Source: Pseudomonadota bacterium (GTDB taxonomy: Bacteria; Pseudomonadota; Alphaproteobacteria; Rhodobacterales; Rhodobacteraceae). From it: a DNA stretch of 64,000 nt. A model generated the notes under the pieces. It made no database searches and had not been told where the DNA came from. It saw nothing but the letters and a program-made list of their open reading frames with translations. The position numbers were made by a program, and so were the translations under genes. Every line of letters starts with the position of its first letter. Position 1 is the stretch's first letter. Positions 1-8,659 of this stretch are shown piece by piece. The stretch covers positions 62,001-126,000 of the forward strand of contig JAJXZX010000006.1 of NCBI GenBank assembly GCA_021779835.1. Reading direction: 5' to 3'.

Positions 1-787
1 CGGCGGCATCAAGGGCTGCGTTATCGCCCAGTGCCACGCCTTCGGCCCAGCTCATCGTCATCACCTGACGCGACGAGAGGGCCCAATCCGGCTCTGGCAC
101 CTGAAACCCGGTGTCCTGCGCGGTGTTCGCCGCGAATTCCGACGCGGCAGAGCTTTCCAGCCGCAGGTCAAGCTCGCCCATCACCACGCCTTCGAAATGG
201 GTGATGACTTCGGTGGGGCGCAGCCGCCGCGAGGCGGGCGACAGTGTCTCGATGATCGAGGCGGCAAGGTAGAAGGCGTCAATATCCTTGCGGAAAGCCC
301 GCTCAATACCCGGGCGCAGCACCTTGACCGCCACCTCTTGCCCGGTTTCCGCCAGCCGTGCCCGATGCACCTGCGCAATAGAGGCTGCGGCGACCGGTTC
401 CGAGAACTCCGAAAACACCTCGTCCACATTGATCTGAAGGTCTTCCTCGATCATCGCCTTGGCGGTCGCCAGCGGAAAGGCGGGCAGTTGGTCCTGCAAA
501 TAGCGCAACTGATCGGCAAGCTCGTCGCCCACCACATCGGGGCGCGTCGAAAGCACCTGCCCGAACTTGATGTAGGCCGGGCCCAAGGCGGTCAGCGCCC
601 GCGTTGCCGGTGGCAGCGACATATCTCCGCGCAAGCCCAGCCAGCTGAACGGCCAGCCAAGCGCGCGCGCGACAAAGCGCAGCCGAGGCGGGGCGTTGAA
701 CGCCTCCAACACCACACCCATCGCGCCGGTGCGTTGCAGCGTGGCGCCGGTGCGGACCAGCCGCCAGATATTGTGAGGCCCGCGCAC
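1..787 (-). CDS. ubiB: UbiB family ABC1 atypical kinase (partial, C-terminus outside window)
   Basis: Needed for ubiquinone biosynthesis as an atypical protein-kinase-like ATPase at the inner membrane. The first 262 codons are visible. They include the family KxGQ signature (KFGQVLSTRPD, about residue 84), the Ala-rich loop that replaces the usual glycine-rich loop (AAASIAQVHRA) and the ATP-binding lysine in VAVKVLRPG. The only sensible start is GTG at 787, directly after the ubiE stop codon (TAG then GTG, no gap), so ubiE-ubiB are translationally coupled. The 3' end lies beyond position 1. Family assignment is firm; the start rests on the junction with ubiE and on the match of RGPHNIWRL to the family N-terminus. 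Confidence 0.93.
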   Translation of the reverse strand, partial: MRGPHNIWRLVRTGATLQRTGAMGVVLEAFNAPPRLRFVARALGWPFSWLGLRGDMSLPPATRALTALGPAYIKFGQVLSTRPDVVGDELADQLRYLQDQLPAFPLATAKAMIEEDLQINVDEVFSEFSEPVAAASIAQVHRARLAETGQEVAVKVLRPGIERAFRKDIDAFYLAASIIETLSPASRRLRPTEVITHFEGVVMGELDLRLESSAASEFAANTAQDTGFQVPEPDWALSSRQVMTMSWAEGVALGDNAALDAA

Positions 788-1540
788 CTAGAGTTTCCAC
801 CCGGAATGCAGGGCCGCCACGCCCATCGTCAGGTTGCGATATTTCACCTGCCCGAACCCGGCAGCGCGGATCATCGCGGCAAAGGTGTCCTGATCGGGGA
901 ACTTGCGGATCGATTCCACCAGATACTGATACGAGTCGCGATCCCCGGCGATGATCTGTCCCATCACCGGGATCACGTTGAACGAATAGCGATCATAGGC
1001 CCATTGCATCGCCGGATTGGGCAACTGGCTGAACTCCAGCACCATCAACCGCCCACCGGGGCGCAACACGCGGTAGGCCTCGTTCAACGCATCCTGCACC
1101 CGCGTCACGTTCCGGATGCCAAAGCTGATGGTGTAGACGTCAAAGGTATTGGCCGGAAACGGCAGTGCCATCGCATCGCCCACCACCCAATCGAGGTTGT
1201 CGGCCATGCTTTCAGCCTCGGCCCGGTGGCGTCCTTCGACCAGCATCTGCTCTGTCATGTCCAGGACGGTCGCATGCGATCCCGGCGCGCGCTTCAGATA
1301 GCGGAACGACACGTCGCCGGTGCCACCTGCCACATCCAGCAGCTTGGTTCCGGGGCGTGGCGCCAGCCAATCCATCATCGCGTCTTTCCAGATGCGGTGG
1401 ATGCCAACCGACATCACGTCATTCATGATGTCGTATTTAGAGGCCACGCGGGTGAACACCCCATGCACCATCCCGGCCTTTTGATCCTCGGCCACTGTCT
1501 GAAAGCCGAAATGCGTGGTCTTTGAACTATCTTCGGTCAT
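788..1540 (-). CDS. ubiE: Ubiquinone/menaquinone biosynthesis C-methyltransferase UbiE
   Basis: SAM-dependent C-methylation of the benzoquinol ring in ubiquinone synthesis. 250 aa, the normal size. The SAM-binding motif I is [15 protein letters not shown], followed by the UbiE signatures around [15 protein letters not shown] and FGIRNVT. The ATG at 1540 ([13 protein letters not shown]) was chosen over a frame that stays open upstream, because the upstream part is low-complexity shadow of the mutM side and FGF..V is the conserved start of the family. The gene sits directly before ubiB and diverges from mutM across 86 bp. Confidence 0.97.
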   Translation of the reverse strand: MTEDSSKTTHFGFQTVAEDQKAGMVHGVFTRVASKYDIMNDVMSVGIHRIWKDAMMDWLAPRPGTKLLDVAGGTGDVSFRYLKRAPGSHATVLDMTEQMLVEGRHRAEAESMADNLDWVVGDAMALPFPANTFDVYTISFGIRNVTRVQDALNEAYRVLRPGGRLMVLEFSQLPNPAMQWAYDRYSFNVIPVMGQIIAGDRDSYQYLVESIRKFPDQDTFAAMIRAAGFGQVKYRNLTMGVAALHSGWKL

Positions 1541-1626
1541 CGGGCCTTGCCGTTCTATAATCTGCCCCTTCTTATAGGACGCCCGACGGGCGATACAATG
1601 CGCCCCACGTCGCAGGGAGAGCCACC
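1541..1626. promoter_or_regulatory. Divergent ubiE/mutM promoter region
   Basis: This 86-bp spacer between divergent genes must hold both promoters. On the plus strand I see a perfect -10-like TATAAT at 1556-1561 and a TACAAT at 1594-1599. Neither has a good -35 at 16-18 nt. AGGGAGA at 1615-1621 is the mutM ribosome-binding site. The hexamers are seen; their use is inferred. Confidence 0.35.
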
Positions 1627-2478
1627 ATGCCCGAATTGCCAGAGGTAGAGACAGTCCGTCGCGGGCTGGAGCCCGCCATGGCCGGGCAGGTGATCGAAAA
1701 AGCCGAGATTCGCCGCCCCGATCTGCGCTTTCCCTTTCCGCCGAGCATGGCCGCGCGTCTGACCGGGGCCCGTGTCGAACGCCTGCGCCGCCGGTCAAAA
1801 TACATCCTTGCCGATCTTTCCACCGGCGAGACGCTGCTGATCCACCTTGGCATGTCTGGACGTATGTTGATCTCGGGTCAGATGCCGGGTGTGTTCCACC
1901 ACGACCATCCCGCGCCTGCCAAGCATGACCATGTTGTGCTCGACATGGAAAACGGCGCCCGCATCACCTTCAACGACGCGCGCCGCTTTGGCGCAATGGA
2001 CCTGATGGCAACCGCGACGGCAGCGACCCATCCTCTGCTTGCCAGCCTTGGGCCAGAACCGTTCGGCAACGACTTTTCCGAGCCCTACCTGATCGCCCGC
2101 CTTCAGGGCCGCGCCACGCCGATCAAATCGGCGCTGCTGGATCAAACCGTGGTGGCGGGCCTTGGCAACATCTATGTCTGCGAGGTGCTGCACCGCGCTG
2201 GCATCAACCCGCAGCGCCTCGCCGGTCAGATCGACGCCCAACAGGTCGTCGCGCTGGTGCCCCTGATCCGTCAGGTGCTGGGCGAGGCGATCGAGGCGGG
2301 CGGCTCATCCCTGCGCGACTATCGGCAGACTGATGGCGAGCTTGGCTACTTTCAGCACACCTTCCGCGTCTATGACCGCGAGGGGCAGCCCTGTCCGACG
2401 CCCGGATGCACCGGCCTCATCGCGCGGGTCACACAGTCGGGCCGCTCGTCCTACTACTGCCCGACGTGCCAGAGATGA
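1627..2478 (+). CDS. mutM: Formamidopyrimidine-DNA glycosylase (Fpg/MutM)
   Basis: Bifunctional glycosylase/AP lyase that removes 8-oxoguanine and formamidopyrimidines from DNA. 283 aa, full length. The invariant N-terminus MPELPEVE is present; after Met removal Pro is the Schiff-base nucleophile and the following Glu is catalytic. The C-terminus ends in the Cys4 zinc finger (CPTPGC ... YYCPTCQR). The ATG follows a strong AGGGAGA Shine-Dalgarno. The next gene begins 61 bp downstream on the same strand and may be co-transcribed. Confidence 0.98.
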   Translation: MPELPEVETVRRGLEPAMAGQVIEKAEIRRPDLRFPFPPSMAARLTGARVERLRRRSKYILADLSTGETLLIHLGMSGRMLISGQMPGVFHHDHPAPAKHDHVVLDMENGARITFNDARRFGAMDLMATATAATHPLLASLGPEPFGNDFSEPYLIARLQGRATPIKSALLDQTVVAGLGNIYVCEVLHRAGINPQRLAGQIDAQQVVALVPLIRQVLGEAIEAGGSSLRDYRQTDGELGYFQHTFRVYDREGQPCPTPGCTGLIARVTQSGRSSYYCPTCQR

Positions 2479-2539
2479 CTTGATCCCTGCGCCCCTCCTG
2501 CTAAGCAATCGCCACAAACAACCAACCGGGAGGGCTCCG

Positions 2540-3316
2540 ATGGCTTATGAGACTCTGATCGTCGAGATCGCAGACAAGGTCGCGCTGATCCGCCTGAACC
2601 GGCCAGAAGCCCTGAATGCGATCAATGCCGAGCTGTTGTCGGAACTCGCCACAGCCCTTGCCGCAGCCGACAAGAACGACGAAGTACGCTGCATTGTTCT
2701 GACCGGGTCGGAAAAGGCCTTTGCCGCCGGCGCCGATGTGCGCGAGATGGCGGGCAAGAGTTTTGTCGATGTGTTTGTCGGCGACATGTTCACCGAGGAC
2801 GCAGAGACGATGCTGCGTGTGCGCAAGCCGATCATCGCCGCCGTTTCCGGTTATGCCCTTGGCGGCGGCTGCGAATTGGCGATGATGTGCGACTTCATCA
2901 TCTGTTCTGACAGCGCCAAATTCGGGCAGCCAGAGATTAACCTCGGCGTGATTGCGGGCATCGGCGGCACTCAGCGACTCACCCGCTTTGTCGGCAAGTC
3001 GAAGGCGATGGATATGCATCTGACCGGCCGCTTCATGGACGCCGCCGAGGCAGAGCGGTCCGGTCTGGTGTCGCGCGTCGTTCCCGCAGCGGCGCTGATC
3101 GACGAGGCGATGGAGGCCGCGAAAAAGATCGCCGCCAAGTCCCAGCTTGCGGCGATGTCAGTCAAAGAGGCGGTCAATCGCAGCTATGAAACGCCGATGC
3201 GTGAGGGGATTCTCTTTGAACGCCGCCTGTTCCACGCGCTTTTCGCCACCGAGGACCAAAAAGAGGGGATGGGCGCTTTCGTTGAAAAACGGCAACCGAA
3301 ATTCCAGGACCGCTAG
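2540..3316 (+). CDS. Enoyl-CoA hydratase (crotonase superfamily)
   Basis: Hydrates 2-trans-enoyl-CoA in fatty-acid/acyl-CoA degradation. 258 aa, typical for single-domain crotonases. Seen: NRPEALNAIN near the N-terminus; the oxyanion-hole loops AGADVREM and GYALGGGCELAM; and both catalytic glutamates, the first in GGGCE and the second in GQPEINLG. The second Glu supports a true hydratase rather than an isomerase. Start ATG 2540 (MAYETL) has GGGAGGG upstream; the frame stays open further 5' but that part overlaps mutM. A crotonase directly before rpsT-dnaA is common in Rhodobacterales. Confidence 0.93.
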   Translation: MAYETLIVEIADKVALIRLNRPEALNAINAELLSELATALAAADKNDEVRCIVLTGSEKAFAAGADVREMAGKSFVDVFVGDMFTEDAETMLRVRKPIIAAVSGYALGGGCELAMMCDFIICSDSAKFGQPEINLGVIAGIGGTQRLTRFVGKSKAMDMHLTGRFMDAAEAERSGLVSRVVPAAALIDEAMEAAKKIAAKSQLAAMSVKEAVNRSYETPMREGILFERRLFHALFATEDQKEGMGAFVEKRQPKFQDR

Positions 3317-3399
3317 GGCGAATGTGATATATTCGCCCCGACACTGGCAGCGGGGTAGGGCGACCGTAACAGTTCCGCGAAATTCATGGCTCTGCCCAG

Positions 3400-3428
3400 T
3401 TGACTTAACACCGAGTCGCTCCTAAAAG
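3400..3428 (+). promoter_or_regulatory. Candidate sigma-70 promoter of rpsT
   Basis: TTGACT at 3400-3405 and TAAAAG at 3423-3428 with a 17-nt spacer, 45 bp upstream of the rpsT start. The -35 is close to consensus and the spacing ideal; the -10 is moderate. Confidence 0.5.
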
Positions 3429-3472
3429 CGCGACTTCAAGATTTACGCGAACCGATATCGGAATTCGAACAC

Positions 3473-3739
3473 ATGGCCAACACGCCCCAGTCCAAGAAGC
3501 GCGCCCGTCAGAGCGAAGCGCGTTATGCCGTCAACAAGGCACGCCGCTCGCGCATCCGTACGTTCCTGCGCAAAGTCGAAGAGGCGATCACTTCTGGCGA
3601 CTCCAAAGCAGCTGCGGAAGCCCTGCGCACGGTTCAGCCGGAACTGGCGCGCGGTGTGACCAAGGGTGTCATGCACAAGAACACGGTTGCTCGCAAAATG
3701 TCGCGTCTGTCTGCGCGCGTTAAGTCGATCGCAGCCTGA
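3473..3739 (+). CDS. rpsT: 30S ribosomal protein S20
   Basis: Primary 16S rRNA-binding protein of the small subunit. 88 aa, very basic, with the usual [13 protein letters not shown] start and the helical [16 protein letters not shown] region. Preceded by a likely promoter and followed 23 bp after its stop by an intrinsic terminator, so it is probably monocistronic and insulated from dnaA. Confidence 0.98.
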   Translation: MANTPQSKKRARQSEARYAVNKARRSRIRTFLRKVEEAITSGDSKAAAEALRTVQPELARGVTKGVMHKNTVARKMSRLSARVKSIAA

Positions 3740-3762
3740 TCTGACCAAAATTCACTGATTTG

Positions 3763-3798
3763 GGGCGCGTCCATCTGGGCGCGCCCTTTGTCATTTTT
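3763..3798 (+). terminator. Intrinsic terminator after rpsT
   Basis: A perfect 7-bp stem, GGGCGCG (3763-3769) with CGCGCCC (3780-3786), is followed by a T-rich run TTTGTCATTTTT. Placed 23 bp after the rpsT stop. Confidence 0.75.
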
Positions 3799-3841
3799 AT
3801 CGCCTTTTTGGGCCTCCGTGCTCTTTTTGCACGGCCTCCGG

Positions 3842-4077
3842 GATTCGGTGCGACAAAGAGTGAGTCAAGGCGATAGTTCAGTTGCGCAGCTTCCACGCGG
3901 CTTGATAGCTTGCAGGAGCGAGTCAGATCGCCTTGGGGGGACATGACGTGGCATCGGGTATCTAAGCATACGGGCAGGGCTGCCAAGCCAAACGTATGCA
4001 AGATAAAAACACCCGAACCATGAGATGAAGACAGGCTGGGGGAGTGGGGCTCCAACAGGTTGTCGGATCGAAGAATC
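3842..4077. promoter_or_regulatory. Cluster of GANTC (CcrM) methylation sites upstream of dnaA
   Basis: GATTC at 3842-3846, GAGTC at 3862-3866 and 3920-3924, GAATC at 4073-4077. CcrM methylates GANTC in alphaproteobacteria, and dnaA expression in Caulobacter depends on it. About one site per 256 bp is expected by chance, so four in 236 bp is suggestive only. Confidence 0.35.
3966..3999. repeat. Inverted repeat GCATACG/CGTATGC in the dnaA upstream region
   Basis: Perfect 7-bp arms at 3966-3972 and 3993-3999 flank 20 nt that contain a second nested repeat, GGCA (3973-3976) with TGCC (3981-3984). Could be an RNA stem or a regulator site. Confidence 0.5.
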
Positions 4078-4217
4078 GGTCAGCACAGGTCCACGGACCG
4101 GCGCTGCGGTTACGACATGTCTATGAAACCTGCGTCCCGCTGTTGGGCGCCTCCTCCAGTCTTCGGATTTGGGGCGTGGTGTTTTTCGGTGTGGCCGCCA
4201 CGAAGATTGGACTGATG

Positions 4218-4240
4218 TGCCAAAGCACTGCGCTTTGGCA
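4218..4240. repeat. Perfect 9-bp hairpin TGCCAAAGC/GCTTTGGCA upstream of dnaA
   Basis: Arms 4218-4226 and 4232-4240 with a 5-nt loop ACTGC. It lies 120 bp before the dnaA start, probably inside its 5' leader or promoter. No U-run follows directly (TCGGTCTGTTTT), so it is not a classic terminator. Confidence 0.6.
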
Positions 4241-4285
4241 TCGGTCTGTTTTCGGCAAGGTGGGACGGCCTGCATGTTGTGTCAG

Positions 4286-4299
4286 TGAACCGGGGTTCA
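4286..4299. repeat. Operator-like palindrome TGAACC-GG-GGTTCA upstream of dnaA
   Basis: A 14-bp near-perfect palindrome (6-bp arms, 2-bp centre) 60 bp before the dnaA start. Size and symmetry suit a dimeric regulator, but no known site is recognised. Confidence 0.4.
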
Positions 4300-4359
4300 G
4301 AACTACGCGCCGCCCGGTGAAGCAGAACAGAAAATGTGTAATGAAGCGGGTCAAAGAAA

Positions 4360-5724
4360 ATGACGGACGATACCTGGGGGCATGTGCGTGGCGAACTTCT
4401 TAAGACAGTCGGAAAGAATAACTTCGCGACGTGGATTGAACCGCTTCAGTTTACCGGGCTGACCGAGGGGGTCGCCAAATTCAACGTCCCGACCAGCTTT
4501 TTCGGCACTTGGGTTTCCCGCAATTTTTCCGACCAGATTCGCCAGCACCTGATAACCGCCGGCGCCGAAGTCGAGCGTGTTGAATTTGCCGTCCAAAGCG
4601 GCGCACGTCCCGCCCGCGTAACGGCGACGCCCCCTGCGGCGGCGAAGCGCCCGGCGAACGGGCGCGCGCCCGACGAGACCGAACAGCTTAGCGCGCCGCT
4701 TGATACCCGCTTCACCTTCGACTCCTTCGTGGTCGGCAAACCGAACGAGCTGGCCCACGCCGCTGCACGCCGCGTTGCAGATGGCGGGCCCGTCAGCTTC
4801 AACCCGCTGTTTCTCTATGGCGGCGTCGGGCTTGGCAAAACCCACCTGATGCACGCCATCGCGCATGAGTTGCGCACGCGCCGCCCAGAACTCCGCGTGC
4901 TTTACCTTTCCGCCGAACAATTCATGTATCGCTTCGTTCAGGCGCTGCGCGAGCGCCAGATCATGGATTTCAAGGAACTGTTCCGCTCGGTTGATGTGCT
5001 GATGGTCGATGACGTGCAATTCATCGCGGGTAAGGACAGCACGCAGGAAGAGTTCTTTCACACCTTCAACGCGCTGGTGGACCAGAACAAACAGATCGTG
5101 ATTTCCGCCGACCGCGCGCCGGGCGAGATCAAGGATCTTGAGGATCGCATCAAAAGCCGCATGCAATGTGGCCTGGTCGTCGACCTTCACCCCACCGATT
5201 ACGAACTGCGCCTTGGCATCCTGCAACAGAAGGCCGAACACTACCGTCAGCAATACAAAGGCCTCGTCCTTGCTGACGGCGTTCTGGAATTCCTTGCTCA
5301 CCGCATCACCACCAATGTCCGCGTGCTGGAAGGCGCGCTGACCCGGCTGTTCGCCTTTGCCAGCCTCGTGGGGCGCGAGATCACGTTGGAGCTGGCGCAA
5401 GACTGCCTTGCCGACATCCTGCGCGCCTCGGATCGCAAGGTGACTATCGAAGAAATTCAGCGCAAGGTGGCCGAACACTACAACATCCGCCTGTCCGACA
5501 TGATCGGGCCGAAGCGCGTGCGCACCATTGCCCGCCCGCGCCAGATCGCGATGTATCTTGCCAAACAGCTGACCCCGCGGTCCTTGCCAGAGATCGGGCG
5601 TCGGTTTGGCGGTCGCGATCACACCACGATCATGCATGGCGTGCGCAAGATCGAGGAACTCAAAGGCCTCGATTCGCAGATGGCAGAAGACCTGCAACTG
5701 CTGCGCCGCCTGCTGGAAAGCTGA
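4360..5724 (+). CDS. dnaA: Chromosomal replication initiator protein DnaA
   Basis: AAA+ protein that binds DnaA boxes and opens the origin. 454 aa. Domain I (residues 1-80) starts WGHVRGELLKTVGKNNFATW; the linker is short; Walker A GGVGLGKT is at 154-161 and Walker B is VLMVDDVQF. The C-terminal domain IV carries the DnaA signature around GGRDHTTIMHGVRKIEEL. All key motifs look intact. The 5' region is long (620 bp) and rich in inverted repeats. dnaN follows after 138 bp. Confidence 0.98.
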   Translation: MTDDTWGHVRGELLKTVGKNNFATWIEPLQFTGLTEGVAKFNVPTSFFGTWVSRNFSDQIRQHLITAGAEVERVEFAVQSGARPARVTATPPAAAKRPANGRAPDETEQLSAPLDTRFTFDSFVVGKPNELAHAAARRVADGGPVSFNPLFLYGGVGLGKTHLMHAIAHELRTRRPELRVLYLSAEQFMYRFVQALRERQIMDFKELFRSVDVLMVDDVQFIAGKDSTQEEFFHTFNALVDQNKQIVISADRAPGEIKDLEDRIKSRMQCGLVVDLHPTDYELRLGILQQKAEHYRQQYKGLVLADGVLEFLAHRITTNVRVLEGALTRLFAFASLVGREITLELAQDCLADILRASDRKVTIEEIQRKVAEHYNIRLSDMIGPKRVRTIARPRQIAMYLAKQLTPRSLPEIGRRFGGRDHTTIMHGVRKIEELKGLDSQMAEDLQLLRRLLES

Positions 5725-5862
5725 GTCGCCCGGGTCACAGGGCGACCGCAACCGGGGGTGTCGTCTTGACGGCCCCGGTAAAGCGTCGGAAAGTCGATAA
5801 AACACTTGTGACTTTGGCGGATACGGCTAACTTCGGCCTCCCGCTACGAAAGGGTATCAGGA

Positions 5863-6981
5863 ATGAAGATCAGCATCGAGCGCGCCGCGCTTTTGAAGGC
5901 CGTCAGTCAGGCGCAATCGGTTGTTGAGCGCCGCAACACCATTCCGATCCTCGCCAACGTGCTGATCGAGGCCGAAGGCAACAGCGTCAGCTTTCGAGCC
6001 ACCGACCTTGATATCGAGGTGATCGACAAGGCCCCCGCCGTGGTCGAACGCGCGGGCGCAACCACGGTTTCGGCGGTGATGCTGCATGAGATCGTGCGGA
6101 AACTTCCCGATGGCGCCTTGGTGCAACTGGCCGATGACGGTGCCTCTGGGCGGCTGACGGTGCAGGCTGGGCGATCGAACTTCAACCTTGCGACCTTGCC
6201 GCGCGAAGATTTCCCCGTGATGGCGACGTCGGAGTATTCGTCGAACTTCTCCTGCCCGGCGCCGGTGCTGCGGCGGTTGTTCGACAAGTCGAAATTCGCT
6301 ATCTCGACCGAAGAGACGCGCTATTACCTGAACGGCGTTTATATGCACGTCGCAACTGGCGAAGACGGCCCCGTGCTGCGCTGTGTCGCGACCGATGGCC
6401 ATCGGCTGGCGCGCATCGACGCGCCCTTGCCCGAAGGCGCCGCCGGGATGCCCGGCGTGATCGTGCCGCGCAAAACCGTGAACGAGATGCGCAAGCTCTT
6501 GGACGACGACGATATGCAGATTGCGGTCTCGGTCTCTGAGACCAAGGTGCGCTTTGCCACGCCGCAGATCACGCTGACCTCGAAGGTGATCGACGGAACC
6601 TTCCCAGATTACACCCGCGTCATCCCGACCGGCAACACGCGCAAGCTGGAGGTGGACGCCGCCGAATTCGCCAAGGCTGTGGATCGTGTGGCGACGGTGT
6701 CCTCTGAACGCTCGCGCGCGGTGAAGCTGTCGCTGGACGAGGACCGGCTGGTCCTTTCGGTGAACGCCCCTGATAGCGGCGCGGCAGAGGAAGAACTCGC
6801 TGTGGCCTATGGCGACGAACGGCTGGAGATCGGCTTCAACGCGAAATATCTGCTGGAAATCGCCAGCCAGGTGGACCGCGAAAACGCCGTGTTCCTGTTC
6901 AACTCTTCCGGTGATCCGACGCTGATGCGCGAGGGGAACGATATCTCGGCGGTTTATGTCGTGATGCCGATGCGTGTTTAA
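5863..6981 (+). CDS. dnaN: DNA polymerase III beta subunit (sliding clamp)
   Basis: Ring-shaped processivity clamp. 372 aa with the usual three-fold repeated clamp fold; start MKISIERAALLKAVSQAQ and end YVVMPMRV match the family at both termini. AAAGGGTATCAGGA lies before the ATG. The spacer after dnaA has only weak promoter-like elements (TTGTGA 5806-5811, TAACTT 5828-5833, 16-nt gap), so co-transcription with dnaA is possible. Confidence 0.98.
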   Translation: MKISIERAALLKAVSQAQSVVERRNTIPILANVLIEAEGNSVSFRATDLDIEVIDKAPAVVERAGATTVSAVMLHEIVRKLPDGALVQLADDGASGRLTVQAGRSNFNLATLPREDFPVMATSEYSSNFSCPAPVLRRLFDKSKFAISTEETRYYLNGVYMHVATGEDGPVLRCVATDGHRLARIDAPLPEGAAGMPGVIVPRKTVNEMRKLLDDDDMQIAVSVSETKVRFATPQITLTSKVIDGTFPDYTRVIPTGNTRKLEVDAAEFAKAVDRVATVSSERSRAVKLSLDEDRLVLSVNAPDSGAAEEELAVAYGDERLEIGFNAKYLLEIASQVDRENAVFLFNSSGDPTLMREGNDISAVYVVMPMRV

Positions 6982-6992
6982 CCAGCCCGGCG

Positions 6993-7013
6993 CCGGGGGT
7001 TTTGCACCCCCGG
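6993..7013 (+). repeat. Hairpin plus Rhodobacterales-like intergenic motif between dnaN and recF
   Basis: Perfect inverted repeat CCGGGGG (6993-6999) / CCCCCGG (7007-7013) with loop TTTTGCA, 12 bp after the dnaN stop. It is followed by CCCCCGCAGAGTATTTTCGCC and an AAAAAGAAG run up to the recF start. From memory, similar G/C hairpin plus GAGTATTT blocks recur between genes in this order. The T-run typical of a terminator is absent. Confidence 0.55.
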
Positions 7014-7052
7014 ACCCCCGCAGAGTATTTTCGCCAAAAAGAAGGGCGGTCG

Positions 7053-8153
7053 ATGCCCGTACTTGCCCTGTCCGAGCTGAGCCTGTCGCATTTCCGCTCG
7101 CATCGCGCGGCGCGATTGGCGCTGGACGGTCGGCCGGTGGCGATTTTTGGGCCGAATGGGGCGGGCAAGACCAATATCCTTGAAGCGGTATCGCTGCTGT
7201 CGCCGGGGCGCGGGCTGCGGCGCGCGCGGGTCGAGGAGATGGCGCGGCAGCCGGAGGCTTTGGGCTGGAAAGTCTCTGCCCACTTGCGCAGCCTTCGGCT
7301 GGTCCATGAGGTTGAAACCTGGGCCGAGGGGGTGCAGGGGCGGCAAGTGCGCATCGATGACAAGGCGGCGACGCAGGTGATGCTGGGTCGCATTGCGCGG
7401 GTTCTATGGTTGGTGCCGGCGATGGATCGGCTGTGGCTGGAAGGCGCGGACGGTCGGCGGCGCTTTCTCGATCGCATGACGATGAGCTTTGAGCCGGGGC
7501 ATGCCGAGGCGGTGCTGGGCTATGAAAAGGCGATGCGCGAACGCAACCGCCTGTTGAAAGACATGGTCAGCGACGCGGCGTGGTATGGCGCGCTTGAGGG
7601 GCAGATGGCCGAGGCGGCGGAGTTGATCGAGGCCAACCGGGCGGCGGCGGTGGCGCGGCTGATGACGGCGCAGGACGGGGCGGAAACGGCGTTTCCGCGC
7701 GCCGATCTGGCCCTGATTAACCCCGAGGCGGTCGAGGGGCCGCTGGCCGAGGTTTGGGCGGCAGGGCGACGGCGGGACATGGCGGCGGGGCGCACGTTGG
7801 CGGGGCCGCATCGGGCGGACATGACGGCGACCTTCGCGGCGAAGGGGGTGGCGGCGGATCAATGCTCGACCGGCGAGCAGAAGGCGCTGCTGATCTCGCT
7901 GATCCTTGCCAATGCGCGGGCTTTGGCGGCGGATTTCGGGGCGCCGCCGATTCTGTTGCTCGATGAGGTTGCGGCGCATCTGGATGCAGGGCGGCGCGCG
8001 GCGCTTTATGATGAAATCTGTGGGCTTGGTGCGCAGGCCTTCATGACGGGCACCGGGGTGGAGTTGTTTGCCGAGCTTGATGGGCGGGCGCAGGGGTTCG
8101 AGGTCCACGAGGCGGCGGGCGTGTCGGAGATCAGGGAGGCGGGACTGCAATGA
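7053..8153 (+). CDS. recF: DNA replication and repair protein RecF
   Basis: SMC-like ABC ATPase that helps load RecA at gaps. 366 aa. LSLSHFRSHRAARL is the usual start; Walker A is GPNGAGKTNILEA; the signature region is STGEQKALLISLILA and Walker B is ILLLDEVAAHLD. ATG at 7053 was chosen because the open frame upstream to 7002 runs through the intergenic hairpin. The stop overlaps the next start as ATGA. Confidence 0.96.
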   Translation: MPVLALSELSLSHFRSHRAARLALDGRPVAIFGPNGAGKTNILEAVSLLSPGRGLRRARVEEMARQPEALGWKVSAHLRSLRLVHEVETWAEGVQGRQVRIDDKAATQVMLGRIARVLWLVPAMDRLWLEGADGRRRFLDRMTMSFEPGHAEAVLGYEKAMRERNRLLKDMVSDAAWYGALEGQMAEAAELIEANRAAAVARLMTAQDGAETAFPRADLALINPEAVEGPLAEVWAAGRRRDMAAGRTLAGPHRADMTATFAAKGVAADQCSTGEQKALLISLILANARALAADFGAPPILLLDEVAAHLDAGRRAALYDEICGLGAQAFMTGTGVELFAELDGRAQGFEVHEAAGVSEIREAGLQ

Positions 8154-8578
8154 AGGTGCAACGGGTGACGTTGATTACGCTTGGCGTGGCGGATCTGGCG
8201 CGGGCGAAGGCATTTTATGCGGCGCTGGGCTGGGAGCCTCGATTGGCGCCGGAGGGGGTGGTTTTCTACCAGATGAACGGCGCGGTTTTGGGGCTGTTCG
8301 GGCTGGACGACCTTGCGGCCGATCAGGGGCGGGCGGGGGCTCGGCTCGGGACCGGGGCGGTGACTCTGGCGCAGAATTTTGAAAGCGAGGCCGAGGTGGA
8401 CGCGGCCTATCAACTGGCTTTGCAAGCGGGGGCGGCTGGGTTGAAGGCGCCCGAGAAGGTGTTTTGGGGTGGATATTCAGCCTATTTCGCCGACCCTGAC
8501 GGGCATGTTTGGGAACTGGCGATGAATCCGTTCTGGAAATTGGGCGACGATGGAAGCCTGACGCTGCCGGAGGGGTGA
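8150..8578 (+). CDS. VOC (glyoxalase/bleomycin-resistance) superfamily protein
   Basis: 142 aa with the vicinal-oxygen-chelate fold: VTLITLGVADLARAKAFYAALGWEP opening, a central AYQLALQAGA helix and the closing YFADPDGHVWELA strand that supplies the metal-ligand Glu. It starts in the ATGA overlap with recF, so translation is coupled. The substrate cannot be told from sequence; a DNA-repair link is suggested only by position. Confidence 0.85.
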   Translation: MKVQRVTLITLGVADLARAKAFYAALGWEPRLAPEGVVFYQMNGAVLGLFGLDDLAADQGRAGARLGTGAVTLAQNFESEAEVDAAYQLALQAGAAGLKAPEKVFWGGYSAYFADPDGHVWELAMNPFWKLGDDGSLTLPEG

Positions 8579-8659
8579 TGTTGCCCTGTGCAGCGCGCAT
8601 CCTTGAAGCGGAGCGCGATTTCAGGCATGAGCGGGGAAATAGGCGCTGGGCGCGAGGGT

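Larger units (their letters stand above)
3740..4359. other. Gene-free rpsT-dnaA interval with inverted repeats
   Basis: 620 bp without a supportable gene. It holds the rpsT terminator, a second hairpin CCGTGC/GCACGG (3816-3834, 7-nt loop), and three inverted repeats listed separately (3966-3999, 4218-4240, 4286-4299). It also has four GANTC sites and must carry the dnaA promoter, which I could not place. I see no perfect DnaA box (TTATCCACA) here, so I do not call it an origin. Short open frames inside show no protein-like pattern. Confidence 0.6.

Noticed and set aside
3740-4359. Origin of replication at dnaA
   Set aside because: No perfect DnaA box, no AT-rich unwinding stretch and no box cluster seen; in alphaproteobacteria oriC is often not beside dnaA.
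4044-4403. 119-codon open frame just upstream of dnaA
   Set aside because: It overlaps the dnaA start in another frame, has Cys/Trp/Arg-rich random composition and no ribosome-binding site.
5766-5801. TTGACG near 5766 as a dnaN promoter
   Set aside because: The only nearby -10-like hexamer (GATAAA at 5796) gives a 24-nt spacer, too long for sigma-70.
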